Part shown: positions 16,716 through 26,396 of the stretch, in pieces
How the letters are laid out: the number at the start of each line of letters is the position of its first letter
How positions within the stretch are numbered: position 1 is the first letter of the stretch
Assembly (NCBI RefSeq): GCF_001429065.1
Contig: NZ_LMIB01000012.1
Location: 690,506-754,505 of the forward strand
Direction: 5' to 3'
From: Sphingomonas sp. Root710
GTDB lineage: Bacteria; Pseudomonadota; Alphaproteobacteria; Sphingomonadales; Sphingomonadaceae
Length of the DNA: 64,000 bases
Position numbers and translations under genes: made by a program
Notes under the pieces: model-generated
What the model saw: only the letters and a program-made list of their open reading frames with translations
Told to the model about the DNA's origin: nothing
The model's database searches: none

Positions 16716-19259
16716 CTACTTCTTCGCCTTCGCCGCCGCCTTCTTCGGGGCAGCCGTTTTCTTCGGGGCCGCAGCCTTCCTCGCGGGCTTCTTGCCCTTC
16801 GCAGGCCCCTTCGCCGCCCGTGCCGCCAGCAGTTCGAGCGCGGCCTCCAGCGTCATCTCATCGGGATTCGCCGTCTTCGGAAGGGTCGCGTTGGTGACGC
16901 CGTCGGTGACGTAGGGGCCGAAGCGACCGGCCATCAGCTTCACTTCCTTGGCCGTGACCGGGCTGTCGCCGAAGCGCTTGAGCGGTTCGGTGCTGCCGCG
17001 CTGCCGCCCGCCGCCCTGGGCGGCTTCGGCGAGCTTGACGACGGCGGCGTTCATGCCGGTCTCGAACACCTCGGCGGTCGATCCCAGCCGCGCATATTTG
17101 CCGTCATGGGCGAGATAGGGGCCGAAGCGGCCGATCGAGGCGGTGATCGGGTTGCCGGTCTCAGGGTGCGGGCCGATGGTGCGCGGCAGCGACAGCAGCT
17201 TCAGCGCCCAGCCGAGATCGAGATCATCGCCGGGGATATCCTTAGGGATCGACGAGCGCTTGGCATCCTTGCCGTCGCCGAGCTGGATATAAGGGCCGAA
17301 ACGCCCCGAGCGCTTTGATACTTCCAGGCCGGTGTCGGGATCGGTGCCGATCACTACTGGGCCCGCATCGGCACCCGCATCCGCCGCACCGGCCTGCGCG
17401 AACCGGCGGGTATATTTGCACTCGGGATAGTTGGAGCAGGCGATGAACGCGCCGAACTTGCCGCCGCGCAGCGACAGGCTGCCTTCCTGGCATACGGGGC
17501 AAAGGCGTGGATCGGTGCCGTCGCCCTTGTCGGGGAAGAGATAGGGGGCGAGGAACTCGTCGAGCGCCTTGGTGACGTCCGACGGCTTCTGCTCCATCAC
17601 CTCGACGGTCTTGGGCTTGAAGTCCTTCCAGAAGGCCTCGAGCACAGCCTGCCATCCGGCGCGGCCGCCAGAGACGTCGTCAAGGCTTTCCTCCAGCCCG
17701 GCGGTGTAATCATAGCTGACATAGCGTTCGAAGAAGCGTTCGAGGAAACTGGTGACCAGCCGCCCGCTCTCATTCGGGGTGAAGCGGTTCTTCTCGACCG
17801 TGACATAGTCGCGGTCCTTGAGCGTCTGGAGCACCGAAGCATAGGTCGAAGGACGCCCGATGCCGAGCTCTTCCATCTTCTTCACCAGGCTGGCTTCCGA
17901 ATAGCGCGGCGGCGGCTGGGTGAAATGCTGTTCGGCGGTGACAGCCTTCTTGGCGGGCGTGTCGCCTTCGCGGATGCGCGGCAGCCGGCGCGATTCCTCG
18001 TCGCCCTCATCATCGCGACCTTCCTCGTACAGCGCGAGATAGCCGGGGAAGAGGACGACCTGTCCGGTCGCGCGCAGGCCATGCTGGCCGGTGCCGTCGA
18101 CGAGATCGACCGTGGTCCGCTCCAGCCGCGCCGAGGCCATCTGGCTGGCAAGCGCGCGCTTGAAGATCAGGTCGTAGAGCCGGGCGTGGTCGCCGCTGCC
18201 CGCGCGATCCTTGGAGAAGTCGGTCGGGCGGATCGCCTCATGCGCTTCCTGCGCGTTTTTGGCCTTGGCGGTGTACTGGCGCGGCTTGTCGGGCACATAA
18301 TGCGCGTCGTAGCGCTTGGCGATCGCGCCCCGCGCGGCGTCGATCGCGCTGCCGTCCATCTGGACGCCGTCGGTCCGCATATAGGTGATCGCGCCATCCT
18401 CGTAGAGCGCCTGGGCGATGCGCATCGTGTGGCTCGCCGAGAAGCCGAGCTTGCGCGCCGCCTCCTGCTGCAGGGTCGAGGTGGTGAAGGGCGCGGGAGG
18501 ATTGCGGCTGAGCGGCTTGGTCTCGACCGTCGCGACCGAGAAGCGGCCCGCCTCGACATCGGCCTTGGCCGCGTCGGCATCCTTGCCGTTGCCGATCGAC
18601 AGCCGCTCGATCTTCTGCCCCTTCCAGCGCACCAGCCGGGCGATGAACGGGATGCCGTCATGTTCCATGTCGGCGGCGACCGACCAATATTCCTGGGCCT
18701 TGAACAGTTCGATCTCGCGCTCGCGATCGACGACGAGGCGCAGCGCGACAGACTGGACGCGGCCCGCCGACTTCGCGCCGGGCAGCTTGCGCCACAGCAC
18801 CGGCGACAGGGTGAAGCCGACCAGATAGTCGAGCGCGCGACGAGCGCGATAGGCGTCGATCAGATCCTCGTCGAGCCCGCGCGGATTGGCCATGGCTTCG
18901 AGCACCGCAGGCTTGGTGATCGCGTTGAAGGTGACGCGCTGGACGTCCTTGGGCAGCGCCCGGCGCTTCCTCAGCACCTCTTGGACATGCCAGCTGATCG
19001 CCTCTCCTTCGCGATCGGGATCGGTGGCGAGGATAAGCGTGTCGGCACCCTTCGCCTCGTCGGCGATCGCCTTCAGCTGTTTCGTCTTGTCGGCATAGGC
19101 CTCCCATTCCATCGCGAAGCCATTGTCGGGATCGACCGAGCCGTCCTTGGCCGGCAGATCGCGGACATGGCCGTAGGAGGCGAGGACGCGGTGGCCCGGC
19201 CCCAGATATTTTTCGATGGTTTTGGCCTTGGCGGGGGATTCGACGACAACGAGCTTCAT
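16716..19259 (-). CDS. topA: DNA topoisomerase I
   Basis: Relaxes negative supercoils through a transient 5'-phosphotyrosyl intermediate. 847 residues from the ATG at 19259 (MKLVVVESPAKAKTIEKYLG, the Toprim start); an ATG five codons upstream is too close to its AGAGG to be preferred. The active-site Tyr is in AITYMRTDGV (around residue 300). One clear four-Cys zinc ribbon, CPVCQEGSLSLRGGKFGAFI then CSNYPEC, is followed by several degenerate repeats with RFGPYIQLGDG/RFGPYLAHDG, and a Lys/Ala-rich DNA-binding tail (KGKKPARKAAAPKK). Followed without gap by a 46-residue gene. Confidence 0.97.
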   Translation of the reverse strand: MKLVVVESPAKAKTIEKYLGPGHRVLASYGHVRDLPAKDGSVDPDNGFAMEWEAYADKTKQLKAIADEAKGADTLILATDPDREGEAISWHVQEVLRKRRALPKDVQRVTFNAITKPAVLEAMANPRGLDEDLIDAYRARRALDYLVGFTLSPVLWRKLPGAKSAGRVQSVALRLVVDREREIELFKAQEYWSVAADMEHDGIPFIARLVRWKGQKIERLSIGNGKDADAAKADVEAGRFSVATVETKPLSRNPPAPFTTSTLQQEAARKLGFSASHTMRIAQALYEDGAITYMRTDGVQMDGSAIDAARGAIAKRYDAHYVPDKPRQYTAKAKNAQEAHEAIRPTDFSKDRAGSGDHARLYDLIFKRALASQMASARLERTTVDLVDGTGQHGLRATGQVVLFPGYLALYEEGRDDEGDEESRRLPRIREGDTPAKKAVTAEQHFTQPPPRYSEASLVKKMEELGIGRPSTYASVLQTLKDRDYVTVEKNRFTPNESGRLVTSFLERFFERYVSYDYTAGLEESLDDVSGGRAGWQAVLEAFWKDFKPKTVEVMEQKPSDVTKALDEFLAPYLFPDKGDGTDPRLCPVCQEGSLSLRGGKFGAFIACSNYPECKYTRRFAQAGAADAGADAGPVVIGTDPDTGLEVSKRSGRFGPYIQLGDGKDAKRSSIPKDIPGDDLDLGWALKLLSLPRTIGPHPETGNPITASIGRFGPYLAHDGKYARLGSTAEVFETGMNAAVVKLAEAAQGGGRQRGSTEPLKRFGDSPVTAKEVKLMAGRFGPYVTDGVTNATLPKTANPDEMTLEAALELLAARAAKGPAKGKKPARKAAAPKKTAAPKKAAAKAKK

Positions 19260-19349
19260 GGAGTTTCCGGCCATCCTCTTACGCGCATGTACACGTACGA
19301 GGGTGGAGAGCCCCGGGGAGGGTCGTCAAGAGGCCGCGGTCAAGACCGC

Positions 19350-20123
19350 TCAGGCGGCGAGCGAGCGCGCCTGGCTAGCAAGCACGGAGGAAGACGCGAC
19401 GATCTGCTGCGCGATCATGCCTGCCGCCGACGCAGCGGTGGCGAGCTTGCCGACGATCGCGGTCGCCTCCTCGGCATGCCGAACGGCTTCGGTGCTATGG
19501 CTGCACGCGCCATCCGCCGCCGCGCATTGGCTGGCGCTGGCGTCAACGACTTCCTGAACCAGCGTCCAGGCGTCGTCAGCCCGGCCGCTATTGCCCTGGA
19601 ACAGGCCGATGATCTCCTCCATCTCCCGGCGCAGCGTCTCCGTCCGGCCATCGATGTCGCGAGTCGCGCCGGCCGTCTGCTCGGACAGGTCGCGTACCTC
19701 GCCAGCGACAACGGCAAAGCCGCGCCCCGCCTCGCCCGCCCGCGCCGCCTCTATCCGGGCGTTGAGCGCCAGCAGGCGGCTCTGCCGGGCGATCCCGCCG
19801 ATCATCATCGAGATATTGCCGATGCTTGCTGCCGATCCTGTCAGCCGACCCAGCGCCTCGGCCCCCTCCTGCGCCGCGCCGCGCGTTGCGCTGATCACCG
19901 ATTGCTGAACATGGAGATGGGCGTCGATCAGGCTCGCCTGCTCGACCATCCGTGCTGCCAGTTCGCGAGTCTGCAGCGCTTCCTCGGCCGAACGCCGGGC
20001 AAGCCGGGTCGCTTCGGCCGCCTGCTTGCCGACGTCCGCGGCGAGCGTCGCGAGCGCCTGCGCAATCGCCTCTAGCGACTGCGCGGTGTCGATCAGCTCG
20101 TCGAGGGACGGCGGCGTGGTCAC
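19350..20123 (-). CDS. Soluble MCP-type signalling protein coupled to globin gene
   Basis: 257 residues from a GTG at 20123 that overlaps the globin stop as GTGA. No membrane helix and no sensor domain of its own: N-terminal helices ([16 protein letters not shown]) lead into a long coiled coil and the MCP signalling hairpin, with its tip in [20 protein letters not shown] and [16 protein letters not shown]. This is what the output half of a globin-coupled sensor looks like, but encoded separately from the globin. An open frame extends upstream to 20432 inside the globin gene, but that part reads as out-of-frame globin. Inference: the two products interact to signal O2, NO or redox to a CheA-like partner; no che gene is nearby. 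Confidence 0.8.
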   Translation of the reverse strand: MTTPPSLDELIDTAQSLEAIAQALATLAADVGKQAAEATRLARRSAEEALQTRELAARMVEQASLIDAHLHVQQSVISATRGAAQEGAEALGRLTGSAASIGNISMMIGGIARQSRLLALNARIEAARAGEAGRGFAVVAGEVRDLSEQTAGATRDIDGRTETLRREMEEIIGLFQGNSGRADDAWTLVQEVVDASASQCAAADGACSHSTEAVRHAEEATAIVGKLATAASAAGMIAQQIVASSSVLASQARSLAA

Positions 20124-20533
20124 GCGGCCATTCTCACGGCCTGGATCATCGCATTGGAAAGCACGCCATAAGCCGCGCCCCAGGCCGCTTCGACCGCCGG
20201 GGTGAAGCGCGCGCCGAGCGCCTGGCGGAGCGTCTCGATCAACGCGGTGGCGACCGGGGCATAATGTTCGTCGCGCACCCCATAGCCGACATGGCGACGA
20301 GCCAGTTCGGTCACCATCGGCACGAGCCGGTCGAGATTGTCGAGATCGGTGACGATGGCGGTGAGGGTGAGCATCAGCTTCTGTCGCTGCGCCGCCATGT
20401 CCTTGGCGAACATCGCGCGCAGATGCGGGCATTGAGCGAACAGCCGATCGTAAAAATCGGTCGCCACCGCGTCACTGATCGGAATGGCATAAACGAAGGT
20501 CGATTTGACGAGTGCGATCTGATCCGGCGTCAC
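20120..20533 (-). CDS. Single-domain globin
   Basis: Haem protein of the flavohaemoglobin-like globin class, without reductase domain. 137 residues from a GTG at 20533, placed six bases after GGGAGG (an ATG two codons upstream touches the ribosome site and is less likely); the product then begins [18 protein letters not shown] as in single-domain globins. The probable proximal His (F8) is in [11 protein letters not shown], and a Gln in AAQRQKLM is at the distal E7 region. The stop overlaps the start of the MCP-type gene. It may bind O2 or NO; as a sensor subunit this is inference from the coupling. Confidence 0.88.
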   Translation of the reverse strand: MTPDQIALVKSTFVYAIPISDAVATDFYDRLFAQCPHLRAMFAKDMAAQRQKLMLTLTAIVTDLDNLDRLVPMVTELARRHVGYGVRDEHYAPVATALIETLRQALGARFTPAVEAAWGAAYGVLSNAMIQAVRMAA

Positions 20534-20643
20534 GAACATCCTCCCGACGAATTGATCCGTTTTGGAACAATGGGAAATAAGCGCCGGTTAATGTTACGGA
20601 TGAGTAATCATCGGATTATTAGACAATGGTCGAACGGCCGCCG

Positions 20644-21747
20644 CTAAGCCGCGAGACTGACCCGTCCGCCCGCATGCCGTTCGATCCGCCCGGCCAATTC
20701 GAGTTCGAGCAGCACCGTCTGGACGATCGGCGACGCCACATCGCTTTGCCGGATCAGTTCATCGACCGGCAACGGCACGGGACCGAGCAGATCGAGGATC
20801 GCCCGCCGCGCACCATCATCGGCGTCGGCATCGGGCGCGGGTTCCTGGCGGTAGGATTCGGATCGCCCTGCCACGCCGCCGATCGGCGCCAGTGCCTCGG
20901 CGATATCGGCGGCGGACTGGACCAGCGTCGCGCCCTCGCGGATCAGCAGGTTACACCCCTGAGCGCGCGGGTCGAGCGGCGAGCCCGGCACCGCCATCAC
21001 CTCGCGTCCAAACTCGGCGGCGAGGCGCGCGGTGATCAGCGAGCCCGACTTGGGCGCGGCTTCGACGACCACGGTGCCCATCGCCAATCCGGCGATGATC
21101 CGATTGCGATAGGGGAAGTGGCGGGCGTGCGGCTGGGTGCCCGGCGGCTGTTCGGCGATCAGCAGGCCGCGTCCGGCGATATCGCGCTGGAGTGCGGCGT
21201 TTTCCGGCGGATAGGTGATATCGATGCCGCCCGCGATCACCGCCGCCGTGCCCGCATCGATCGATCCGGCGTGCGCGGCGGTGTCGATTCCGCGCGCCAG
21301 ACCGGAGACGACCAGCATGCCCTGCGCCGCCAGATCATGCGCGAGCATCCGCGCGAAGCGGACCGCCGCGCCGCTGGCATTGCGCGCGCCGACGATCGAT
21401 ACCGCCTGCCGGTCGAGCAACGTCCGATCACCCATGACGGTCAGGACGGGCGGTGCGGCCTCGATCTGGTCGAGCAGGTGCGGATAACCGTCGCTACCGC
21501 GAAACAGCATTGTCGCGCCCAGCGCCTCGACGCGCGCGAGTTCGGCCTCCGCCGCCGCGGCCGGAAACAGTGCCGGCGCGGGGCCGCCCCCGCGAAAGGC
21601 GAGGCCGGGCAGTGCCTCGATCGCATGGGACGCGCTGCCGAAGCGACGGACGAGATGGATATAGGCGACCGGCCCGATGCGCGGGGTGCGGATCAGCCGC
21701 AGCCGGGCGAGACGCTCGGCCGGGCTCGGTGCCGGCGCGGGGATTAT
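20644..21747 (-). CDS. dprA: DNA-processing protein DprA, apparent ATA start
   Basis: Loads RecA onto incoming single-stranded DNA during natural transformation. The Rossmann DprA core is clear from residue ~100 (VSIVGARNASGAAVRFAR, VVSGLARGIDTAAHAG, GLAMGTVVVEAAPKSGSLIT), with a C-terminal winged-helix-like part. The frame upstream of the first ATG (21510) codes for the conserved N-terminus (SPAERLARLRLIRTPRIGPV), but no ATG, GTG or TTG occurs before the in-frame stop just upstream. The only sensible start is ATA at 21747, which overlaps the plsY TAA as ATAA, exactly where ATGA would be expected. With it the protein has 367 residues. So this is either a non-canonical start, a start-loss mutation, or a base error. 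Confidence 0.88.
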   Translation of the reverse strand: MIPAPAPSPAERLARLRLIRTPRIGPVAYIHLVRRFGSASHAIEALPGLAFRGGGPAPALFPAAAAEAELARVEALGATMLFRGSDGYPHLLDQIEAAPPVLTVMGDRTLLDRQAVSIVGARNASGAAVRFARMLAHDLAAQGMLVVSGLARGIDTAAHAGSIDAGTAAVIAGGIDITYPPENAALQRDIAGRGLLIAEQPPGTQPHARHFPYRNRIIAGLAMGTVVVEAAPKSGSLITARLAAEFGREVMAVPGSPLDPRAQGCNLLIREGATLVQSAADIAEALAPIGGVAGRSESYRQEPAPDADADDGARRAILDLLGPVPLPVDELIRQSDVASPIVQTVLLELELAGRIERHAGGRVSLAA

Positions 21748-22331
21748 CGCTGTCCGACCTTAGGCTCGGTGCCGTCGATGAGCCGGGCGATGTTGTCGCG
21801 ATGCTTCCAGACGACCAACAGCGCCATTCCGAGCAGCACCAGCACCGTGTTCGGCTCGCCCCCCACCGCCGCCGCGACCGGCGCAGCGATCGCCCCCGAC
21901 AGGCCGCCGGCGGAGGAGCGCCGGGTCAGCGCCAGCATGCCCAGCCAGACGACCGCGAAGGCGATGCCCGCCGGCCACCAAGCCGCGAGCGAAACCCCGA
22001 GCATCGTCGCCACGCCCTTACCGCCACGGAATTTGAGCCAGACCGGATAGAGATGGCCGAGAAAGGCCGCAGCGCCCGCCCACAGGGCGACATCCGGCTG
22101 CACCAGTTGCGCCAGCAGCACCGCCGCCGCGCCCTTGCCGCCATCAAGCAACAGCGTCGCCGCCGCCAGCCCCTTGCGCCCGGTCCGCAACACGTTGGTC
22201 GCGCCGATATTGCCCGAACCAATCTGGCGCAGATCGCCCGCGCCGCCTAGCCGGGTCAGCACGACCCCGAACGGTATCGACCCCAGCAGATAGGCGCCGG
22301 TCAGCAGGACAGCGGTGGTCAGCGTAACCAT
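21744..22331 (-). CDS. plsY: Glycerol-3-phosphate acyltransferase PlsY
   Basis: First acylation of glycerol-3-phosphate using acyl-phosphate; integral inner-membrane enzyme of phospholipid synthesis. 195 residues from the ATG at 22331 (MVTLTTAVLLTGAYLLGSIP). The three PlsY motifs are present: GSIPFG, IGSGNIGATNVLR and KFRGGKGVATMLG. About five to six membrane helices. A longer frame upstream to 22565 is not PlsY-like and would cover the promoter region shared with murI. Stop TAA at 21746-21744 overlaps the dprA start region. Confidence 0.95.
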   Translation of the reverse strand: MVTLTTAVLLTGAYLLGSIPFGVVLTRLGGAGDLRQIGSGNIGATNVLRTGRKGLAAATLLLDGGKGAAAVLLAQLVQPDVALWAGAAAFLGHLYPVWLKFRGGKGVATMLGVSLAAWWPAGIAFAVVWLGMLALTRRSSAGGLSGAIAAPVAAAVGGEPNTVLVLLGMALLVVWKHRDNIARLIDGTEPKVGQR

Positions 22332-22491
22332 GACGAAAGCATGCTCCCAGACAGCGGGCGCACCATAAGCCCTGATAATCGCTTGGCAACACGCACAACC
22401 GCACAGAAAGTTACGGACACGGCACAAGTTGGCATAGCCAGCCGGGGAGGGCTGGTTGCGATCCCCGTTGCCGCGCCCTAAGTGGCATGTG

Positions 22492-23286
22492 ATGGCCGAT
22501 GATCGCCCGATCCTGATGTTCGATTCCGGGGTAGGCGGCCTGTCGGTCCTCGCGCCGACCGCCAAGCTGTTGCCGCAGGCATCCTATGTCTATGTCGCCG
22601 ACAATGGCGGCTTCCCCTATGGCGTCCGCAGCGAGGCGGAGATCGCAGCGCGTGTGCCGGCATTGCTCGGGCGGCTCGTCGAGCGCCATCGTCCGCGGCT
22701 CGTGGTGATCGCCTGCAACACCGCATCCACGATCGCGCTGGGGGCGGTGCGCGCGGCGCTCGACCTGCCGGTGGTGGGCACGGTTCCCGCGATCAAGCCC
22801 GCCGCGCTGCAATCCAGGAGCCGCGCGATCGGCGTCCTCGGAACCGACGCGACGGTGCGCCAGCCCTATGTCGACGATCTTTCCGCCCGCTTCGCCGGCG
22901 ACTGTATCGTGCTGCGCCACGGATCGGCGCGACTCGTCGAGCTGGCCGAAGCCAAGCTGCGCGGCGAGCCGACCGATATCGCCGATTACCGGGCGGTGCT
23001 CGATGGCCTGCTCGGCCAGCCGGGCGGCGACCGCATCGATACGATCGTGCTCGCCTGCACCCATTTCCCGCTGGTGGCGGACGAGCTGGCTGCCGCCTCG
23101 CCACGCCCGCTCGATTTCGTCGATGGCGGACCGGGCATCGCGCGCCGAATCGCTTATCTGACCGAAGGCCAGGACTGGCCCGGCGCGCCCGGCGGCGAAG
23201 CGGTCTTCACCGCACCGCTGGAGATCGCCGAGCCACTGCGCGCCGGGCTGGCGTCGCGCGGCCTCGACCGCATCTCGATTCTCTGA
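22492..23286 (+). CDS. murI: Glutamate racemase
   Basis: Makes D-glutamate for peptidoglycan; cytosolic, cofactor-independent. 264 residues from the ATG at 22492 (MADDRPILMFDSGVGGLSVL); a start 12 codons upstream is possible but has no family support. The two catalytic cysteines are visible in VVIACNTAST and VLACTHFPL, and the substrate motif DSGVGGLS near the N-terminus. Divergent from plsY. The last gene before hemA, with a 116-base gap. Confidence 0.95.
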   Translation: MADDRPILMFDSGVGGLSVLAPTAKLLPQASYVYVADNGGFPYGVRSEAEIAARVPALLGRLVERHRPRLVVIACNTASTIALGAVRAALDLPVVGTVPAIKPAALQSRSRAIGVLGTDATVRQPYVDDLSARFAGDCIVLRHGSARLVELAEAKLRGEPTDIADYRAVLDGLLGQPGGDRIDTIVLACTHFPLVADELAAASPRPLDFVDGGPGIARRIAYLTEGQDWPGAPGGEAVFTAPLEIAEPLRAGLASRGLDRISIL

Positions 23287-23402
23287 CGGCGTTCGACCAT
23301 CGTCGAATCAGCGAATCGTTCGCACTGGCTTTTGCCCGCCATTGGCCGTAAAAGGCGCCCGATTCAGCCCCTTGGCAAAGCGGGGCGGTGGGAGCAGGGC
23401 TC

Positions 23403-24617
23403 TTGGACTATAATCGCGTTTTTACCCAGGCGATCGATCGCCTCCATGCCGAAGGGCGTTACCGGGTCTTCATCGACATCCTGCGCAATAAGGGGATGTT
23501 CCCCAATGCGCGCTGCTTCGCGGGCCATAACGGGCCGAAGCCGGTCACCGTCTGGTGCTCGAACGACTATCTCGCCATGGGGCAGCATCCCAAGGTGATC
23601 GCGGCGATGGAGGAAGCGCTCCACGATGTCGGCGCGGGATCGGGCGGCACCCGCAATATTGGCGGCAACACCCATTATCATGTCGATCTCGAAGCCGAGC
23701 TGGCCGACCTGCACGGCAAGGAAGGCGCGCTGCTGTTCACCTCGGGCTATGTCTCGAACGAGGCGACGCTGTCGACCCTCGCCAAGGTGCTGCCCGGCTG
23801 CATCATCTTCTCGGACGAACTCAACCACGCCTCGATGATCGCGGGCATCCGCAATTCGGGTTGCGAGAAGCAGGTCTTCCGCCACAACGACCTCGAGCAT
23901 CTCGAAGAGCTGCTGGCCGCGGCGGACCCGGAAGCCCCCAAGCTGATTGCCTTCGAGAGCGTCTATTCGATGGACGGCGACGTCGCGCCGCTGCACGCGA
24001 TCTGCGACCTGGCCGACAAATATAATGCGCTGACCTATCTCGACGAGGTCCATGCGGTCGGCATGTACGGTCCGCGCGGCGGCGGCATTTCGGACCGCGA
24101 CGAGGCCGCGAGCCGGATCACCGTTATCGAAGGCACGCTGGGCAAGGCGTTCGGCGTGATGGGCGGCTATATCGCGGCCGACCAGATGATCATCGACGTG
24201 ATCCGCAGCTATGCGCCCGGTTTCATCTTCACCACCTCGCTATCACCGGTGCTTGTCGCGGGTGCGCTCGCCAGCGTGAAGCATCTCAAGGCGTCGTCGG
24301 AAGAGCGTGACGGCCAGCAGGCCGCCGCCGCGACGCTCAAGCGCATGTTCGCCGAAGCCGGCCTGCCGGTGATGGAGACCGCGACGCACATCGTGCCGCT
24401 GATGGTCGGCGATCCGGTGAAGGCCAAGAAGGTCTCGGACATCCTGCTCGCCGAATATGGCGTCTATGTCCAGCCGATCAACTATCCGACCGTGCCGCGC
24501 GGCACCGAGCGGCTGCGCTTCACCCCCGGCCCTGCGCATGACGAGGCGATGATGCGCGAGCTGACCCAGGCGCTCGTCGAAATCTGGAGCCGGATGGAGA
24601 TGAAGCTGGCGGCTTGA
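23403..24617 (+). CDS. hemA: 5-aminolevulinate synthase
   Basis: PLP enzyme that condenses succinyl-CoA and glycine to 5-aminolevulinate, the first haem step in alphaproteobacteria (Shemin pathway). 404 residues from a TTG at 23403, which gives the family N-terminus (L/M)[19 protein letters not shown] and has GGAG nine bases upstream; a GTG five codons further up is the alternative. ALAS features: [32 protein letters not shown] and the PLP lysine in [12 protein letters not shown]. The DYNRVF opening and GMYGPRGGG separate it from related KBL/AONS enzymes. A terminator overlaps its stop codon. Confidence 0.96.
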   Translation: MDYNRVFTQAIDRLHAEGRYRVFIDILRNKGMFPNARCFAGHNGPKPVTVWCSNDYLAMGQHPKVIAAMEEALHDVGAGSGGTRNIGGNTHYHVDLEAELADLHGKEGALLFTSGYVSNEATLSTLAKVLPGCIIFSDELNHASMIAGIRNSGCEKQVFRHNDLEHLEELLAAADPEAPKLIAFESVYSMDGDVAPLHAICDLADKYNALTYLDEVHAVGMYGPRGGGISDRDEAASRITVIEGTLGKAFGVMGGYIAADQMIIDVIRSYAPGFIFTTSLSPVLVAGALASVKHLKASSEERDGQQAAAATLKRMFAEAGLPVMETATHIVPLMVGDPVKAKKVSDILLAEYGVYVQPINYPTVPRGTERLRFTPGPAHDEAMMRELTQALVEIWSRMEMKLAA

Positions 24618-24649
24618 GCCGGAGGCTCAAGCTGCTGGTTTTTGTTTTA
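24612..24649 (+). terminator. hemA rho-independent terminator overlapping the stop codon
   Basis: A perfect 9-bp stem, GCTTGAGCC/GGCTCAAGC (24612-24620 and 24624-24632), with loop GGA, followed by TGCTGGTTTTTGTTTT. The hemA TGA (24615-24617) lies inside the left arm. Confidence 0.8.
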
Positions 24650-24679
24650 GCCTCAGGCGCCGGCGTGCGCATCCGCGCA

Positions 24680-24806
24680 CTTGGCTTTCCTCGCATAAGC
24701 TCGGGCGGCCGCCACAGCTCGCCTCGCGAGCCGATCTCCGCCTACGGACTGCCCCCGGCAGTCCGCGAACCGGCTACGATCCTTGCGGGACGCTACGCGT
24801 CCCGAC
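24680..24806. repeat. Hairpin-rich intergenic element
   Basis: A 125-base stretch with several short perfect stems in a row: GTGCG/CGCAC around 24664-24680, CCTCGCGAG around 24722, CGGACTGCC/GGCAGTCCG at 24745-24765, and CGGGACGC/GCGTCCCG at 24786-24804. No protein frame is convincing. It lies between the hemA terminator and the convergent MCP gene, so it could be a multi-stem repeat element or the MCP gene's terminator. No known RNA family recognised. Confidence 0.45.
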
Positions 24807-24845
24807 GCTGATCTCACCGTTGGATTGGCGTAGTGTGAGCTACCT

Positions 24846-26396
24846 TTAACCCGTCTTGAGGCGGTTCACGAAGGTCTTGGTCACGTCTTCCAGCGTTAGC
24901 GCGTGGCTGAGCAGGTCCCCCGCGGCGCCGCGGACCTGGCTGGAGAGTTGGCCCGCCTCGTTCGCGACCGACGCGACCTTGACGATGCGGTCGGCCATGT
25001 CGTCCGCGCCCGAAGCGGTATGGCGGGCATTGTCTTCCAGGCGCTGCGCGGTGCTGCGCTGTTCGGCAAGCATGGCGCGGATGCTGCTGGCGGCATCGGC
25101 GAGTTCCTCGACCACGCGCGACACGTCGTTGAGCGAGCCTTCGGCGACCTGCGCGCCCGCATGGACGCCATCGATCAGCGCGGTGATCTCGGCGGTGGCG
25201 CGTGCGGCCTGTCCGGCGAGGCTCTTCACCTCGGTCGCGACGACGGCGAAGCCCTGTCCCGCCTCGCCCGCCCGGGCGGCTTCGATCGTCGCGTTGAGCG
25301 CGAGAAGGTTGGTGTGCGAGGCGATCGCCTGTATCCGCCCGGTGAACTCGCCAATGTCGGTCGCCCGCCCCGCCAGCGTGCGCACCGCCTGGTCGCCGGT
25401 CGCCGAATTGGTGCGCGCCCGCGCGCTGAGCTCGGCCTGTTGGTCGATCCGCGCGGCGATCCCGGCGATCGAGCGCGACAGTTCGGCGACGCTGCCCGCG
25501 ACTTCCCGCGCGGCGCGGCTGGCGCCATCGGCGCGCTCGGCTACGGCGGCGCTCTGCCGGCCGCTGTCATTGGCGAGTTCCTGAAGCGCGACCGACGCGG
25601 CCTCGAGCTGGGTCGCGGCACCGCCGACTGAGCTGACCACGACATGCACCGAGCTTTCGAATTGTTCCGCCAGCGCGAGCAATTCCTTCGAGCGGGCGGC
25701 GGCGGCGATGCGTTCGCCATCCTCGCGCAGCTCACGCTCGGCAGCCGCACGCCGGTCCGCCTCTGCGGCCGATGCCAAAGCGCGCTCCGCTCGGGCCTGC
25801 GCCGCGCGCGCCTCGACCATCGCCGATTCGGCATCGCTCGCCGTCGTCTCGCTGGCGATGCGGGCCATGCCTTGCGCGATCAGCAGCAGCTTCAGCCGGC
25901 GGGTCATCAGCGCGAGCGCGGCGAATTCGAGGATGACCGCGACGGCGTGCACCATCACCCGGCCGAAATTGCCTGTGCCGGTGAACACCCATTCGGGCGC
26001 GAGATAATCCAGCAGCAGGTGGTGGAGCGCGATCAGCCCCGCCGCGAGCAGCATCGGCCGCCAGTCGCACAGCAGCGAGAGGGCCGCGAGCGAGACGAAG
26101 AAATACATGTGCATGTCCATCTGCCAGGGATGCCCCTGGAGCGCATAGACGAGCATCGCGGGTACCGCGGCGGCGAGCACGCCCATCACCATCCGGGCGA
26201 CGAGGTCGTCGCGCGATCGCAGCGCCATATGCACCGGCACGACGTTCAGCAGCAGCGCCATCGCCACCAGCGGCCAGCCGCCGGCAATCAGGCCGAAGGC
26301 GACGCCGATCGACAGCTGAACCGCAACGAAGCAGCTGACGATGACGATCAGCCTGATTCCCCGGGCCCGCAATTCGCTGAGTTCGACGATCTTCAT
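24846..26396 (-). CDS. Membrane methyl-accepting chemotaxis protein with integral sensor domain
   Basis: 516 residues from the ATG at 26396 (MKIVELSEL). About six membrane helices fill residues 10-180, without a large periplasmic loop, so the sensor lies in the membrane; a conserved-looking block reads [20 protein letters not shown], then [17 protein letters not shown] coiled coil of Ala/Glu/Arg (residues ~190-250) leads to the MCP signalling domain with tip [20 protein letters not shown] and [20 protein letters not shown]. The His-rich membrane block might bind haem or metal, which is inference. The start overlaps the small upstream gene as ATGA. No che or flagellar gene is nearby. Confidence 0.88.
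   Translation of the reverse strand: MKIVELSELRARGIRLIVIVSCFVAVQLSIGVAFGLIAGGWPLVAMALLLNVVPVHMALRSRDDLVARMVMGVLAAAVPAMLVYALQGHPWQMDMHMYFFVSLAALSLLCDWRPMLLAAGLIALHHLLLDYLAPEWVFTGTGNFGRVMVHAVAVILEFAALALMTRRLKLLLIAQGMARIASETTASDAESAMVEARAAQARAERALASAAEADRRAAAERELREDGERIAAAARSKELLALAEQFESSVHVVVSSVGGAATQLEAASVALQELANDSGRQSAAVAERADGASRAAREVAGSVAELSRSIAGIAARIDQQAELSARARTNSATGDQAVRTLAGRATDIGEFTGRIQAIASHTNLLALNATIEAARAGEAGQGFAVVATEVKSLAGQAARATAEITALIDGVHAGAQVAEGSLNDVSRVVEELADAASSIRAMLAEQRSTAQRLEDNARHTASGADDMADRIVKVASVANEAGQLSSQVRGAAGDLLSHALTLEDVTKTFVNRLKTG

Noticed and set aside
17925-20075. 716-codon open frame on the + strand across topA and the MCP gene
   Set aside because: Antisense shadow of topA with its third positions giving a stop-free frame; crosses two real genes, no domain recognisable.
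20124-20432. N-terminal extension of the soluble MCP-type gene to 20432
   Set aside because: That part lies inside the globin gene in another frame and reads as His/Arg/Pro-rich noise; the GTG at 20123 gives a GTGA overlap and a sensible protein.
23388-24617. hemA as a biotin-pathway AONS or glycine C-acetyltransferase
   Set aside because: The opening [19 protein letters not shown] and GMYGPRGGG are ALAS features.
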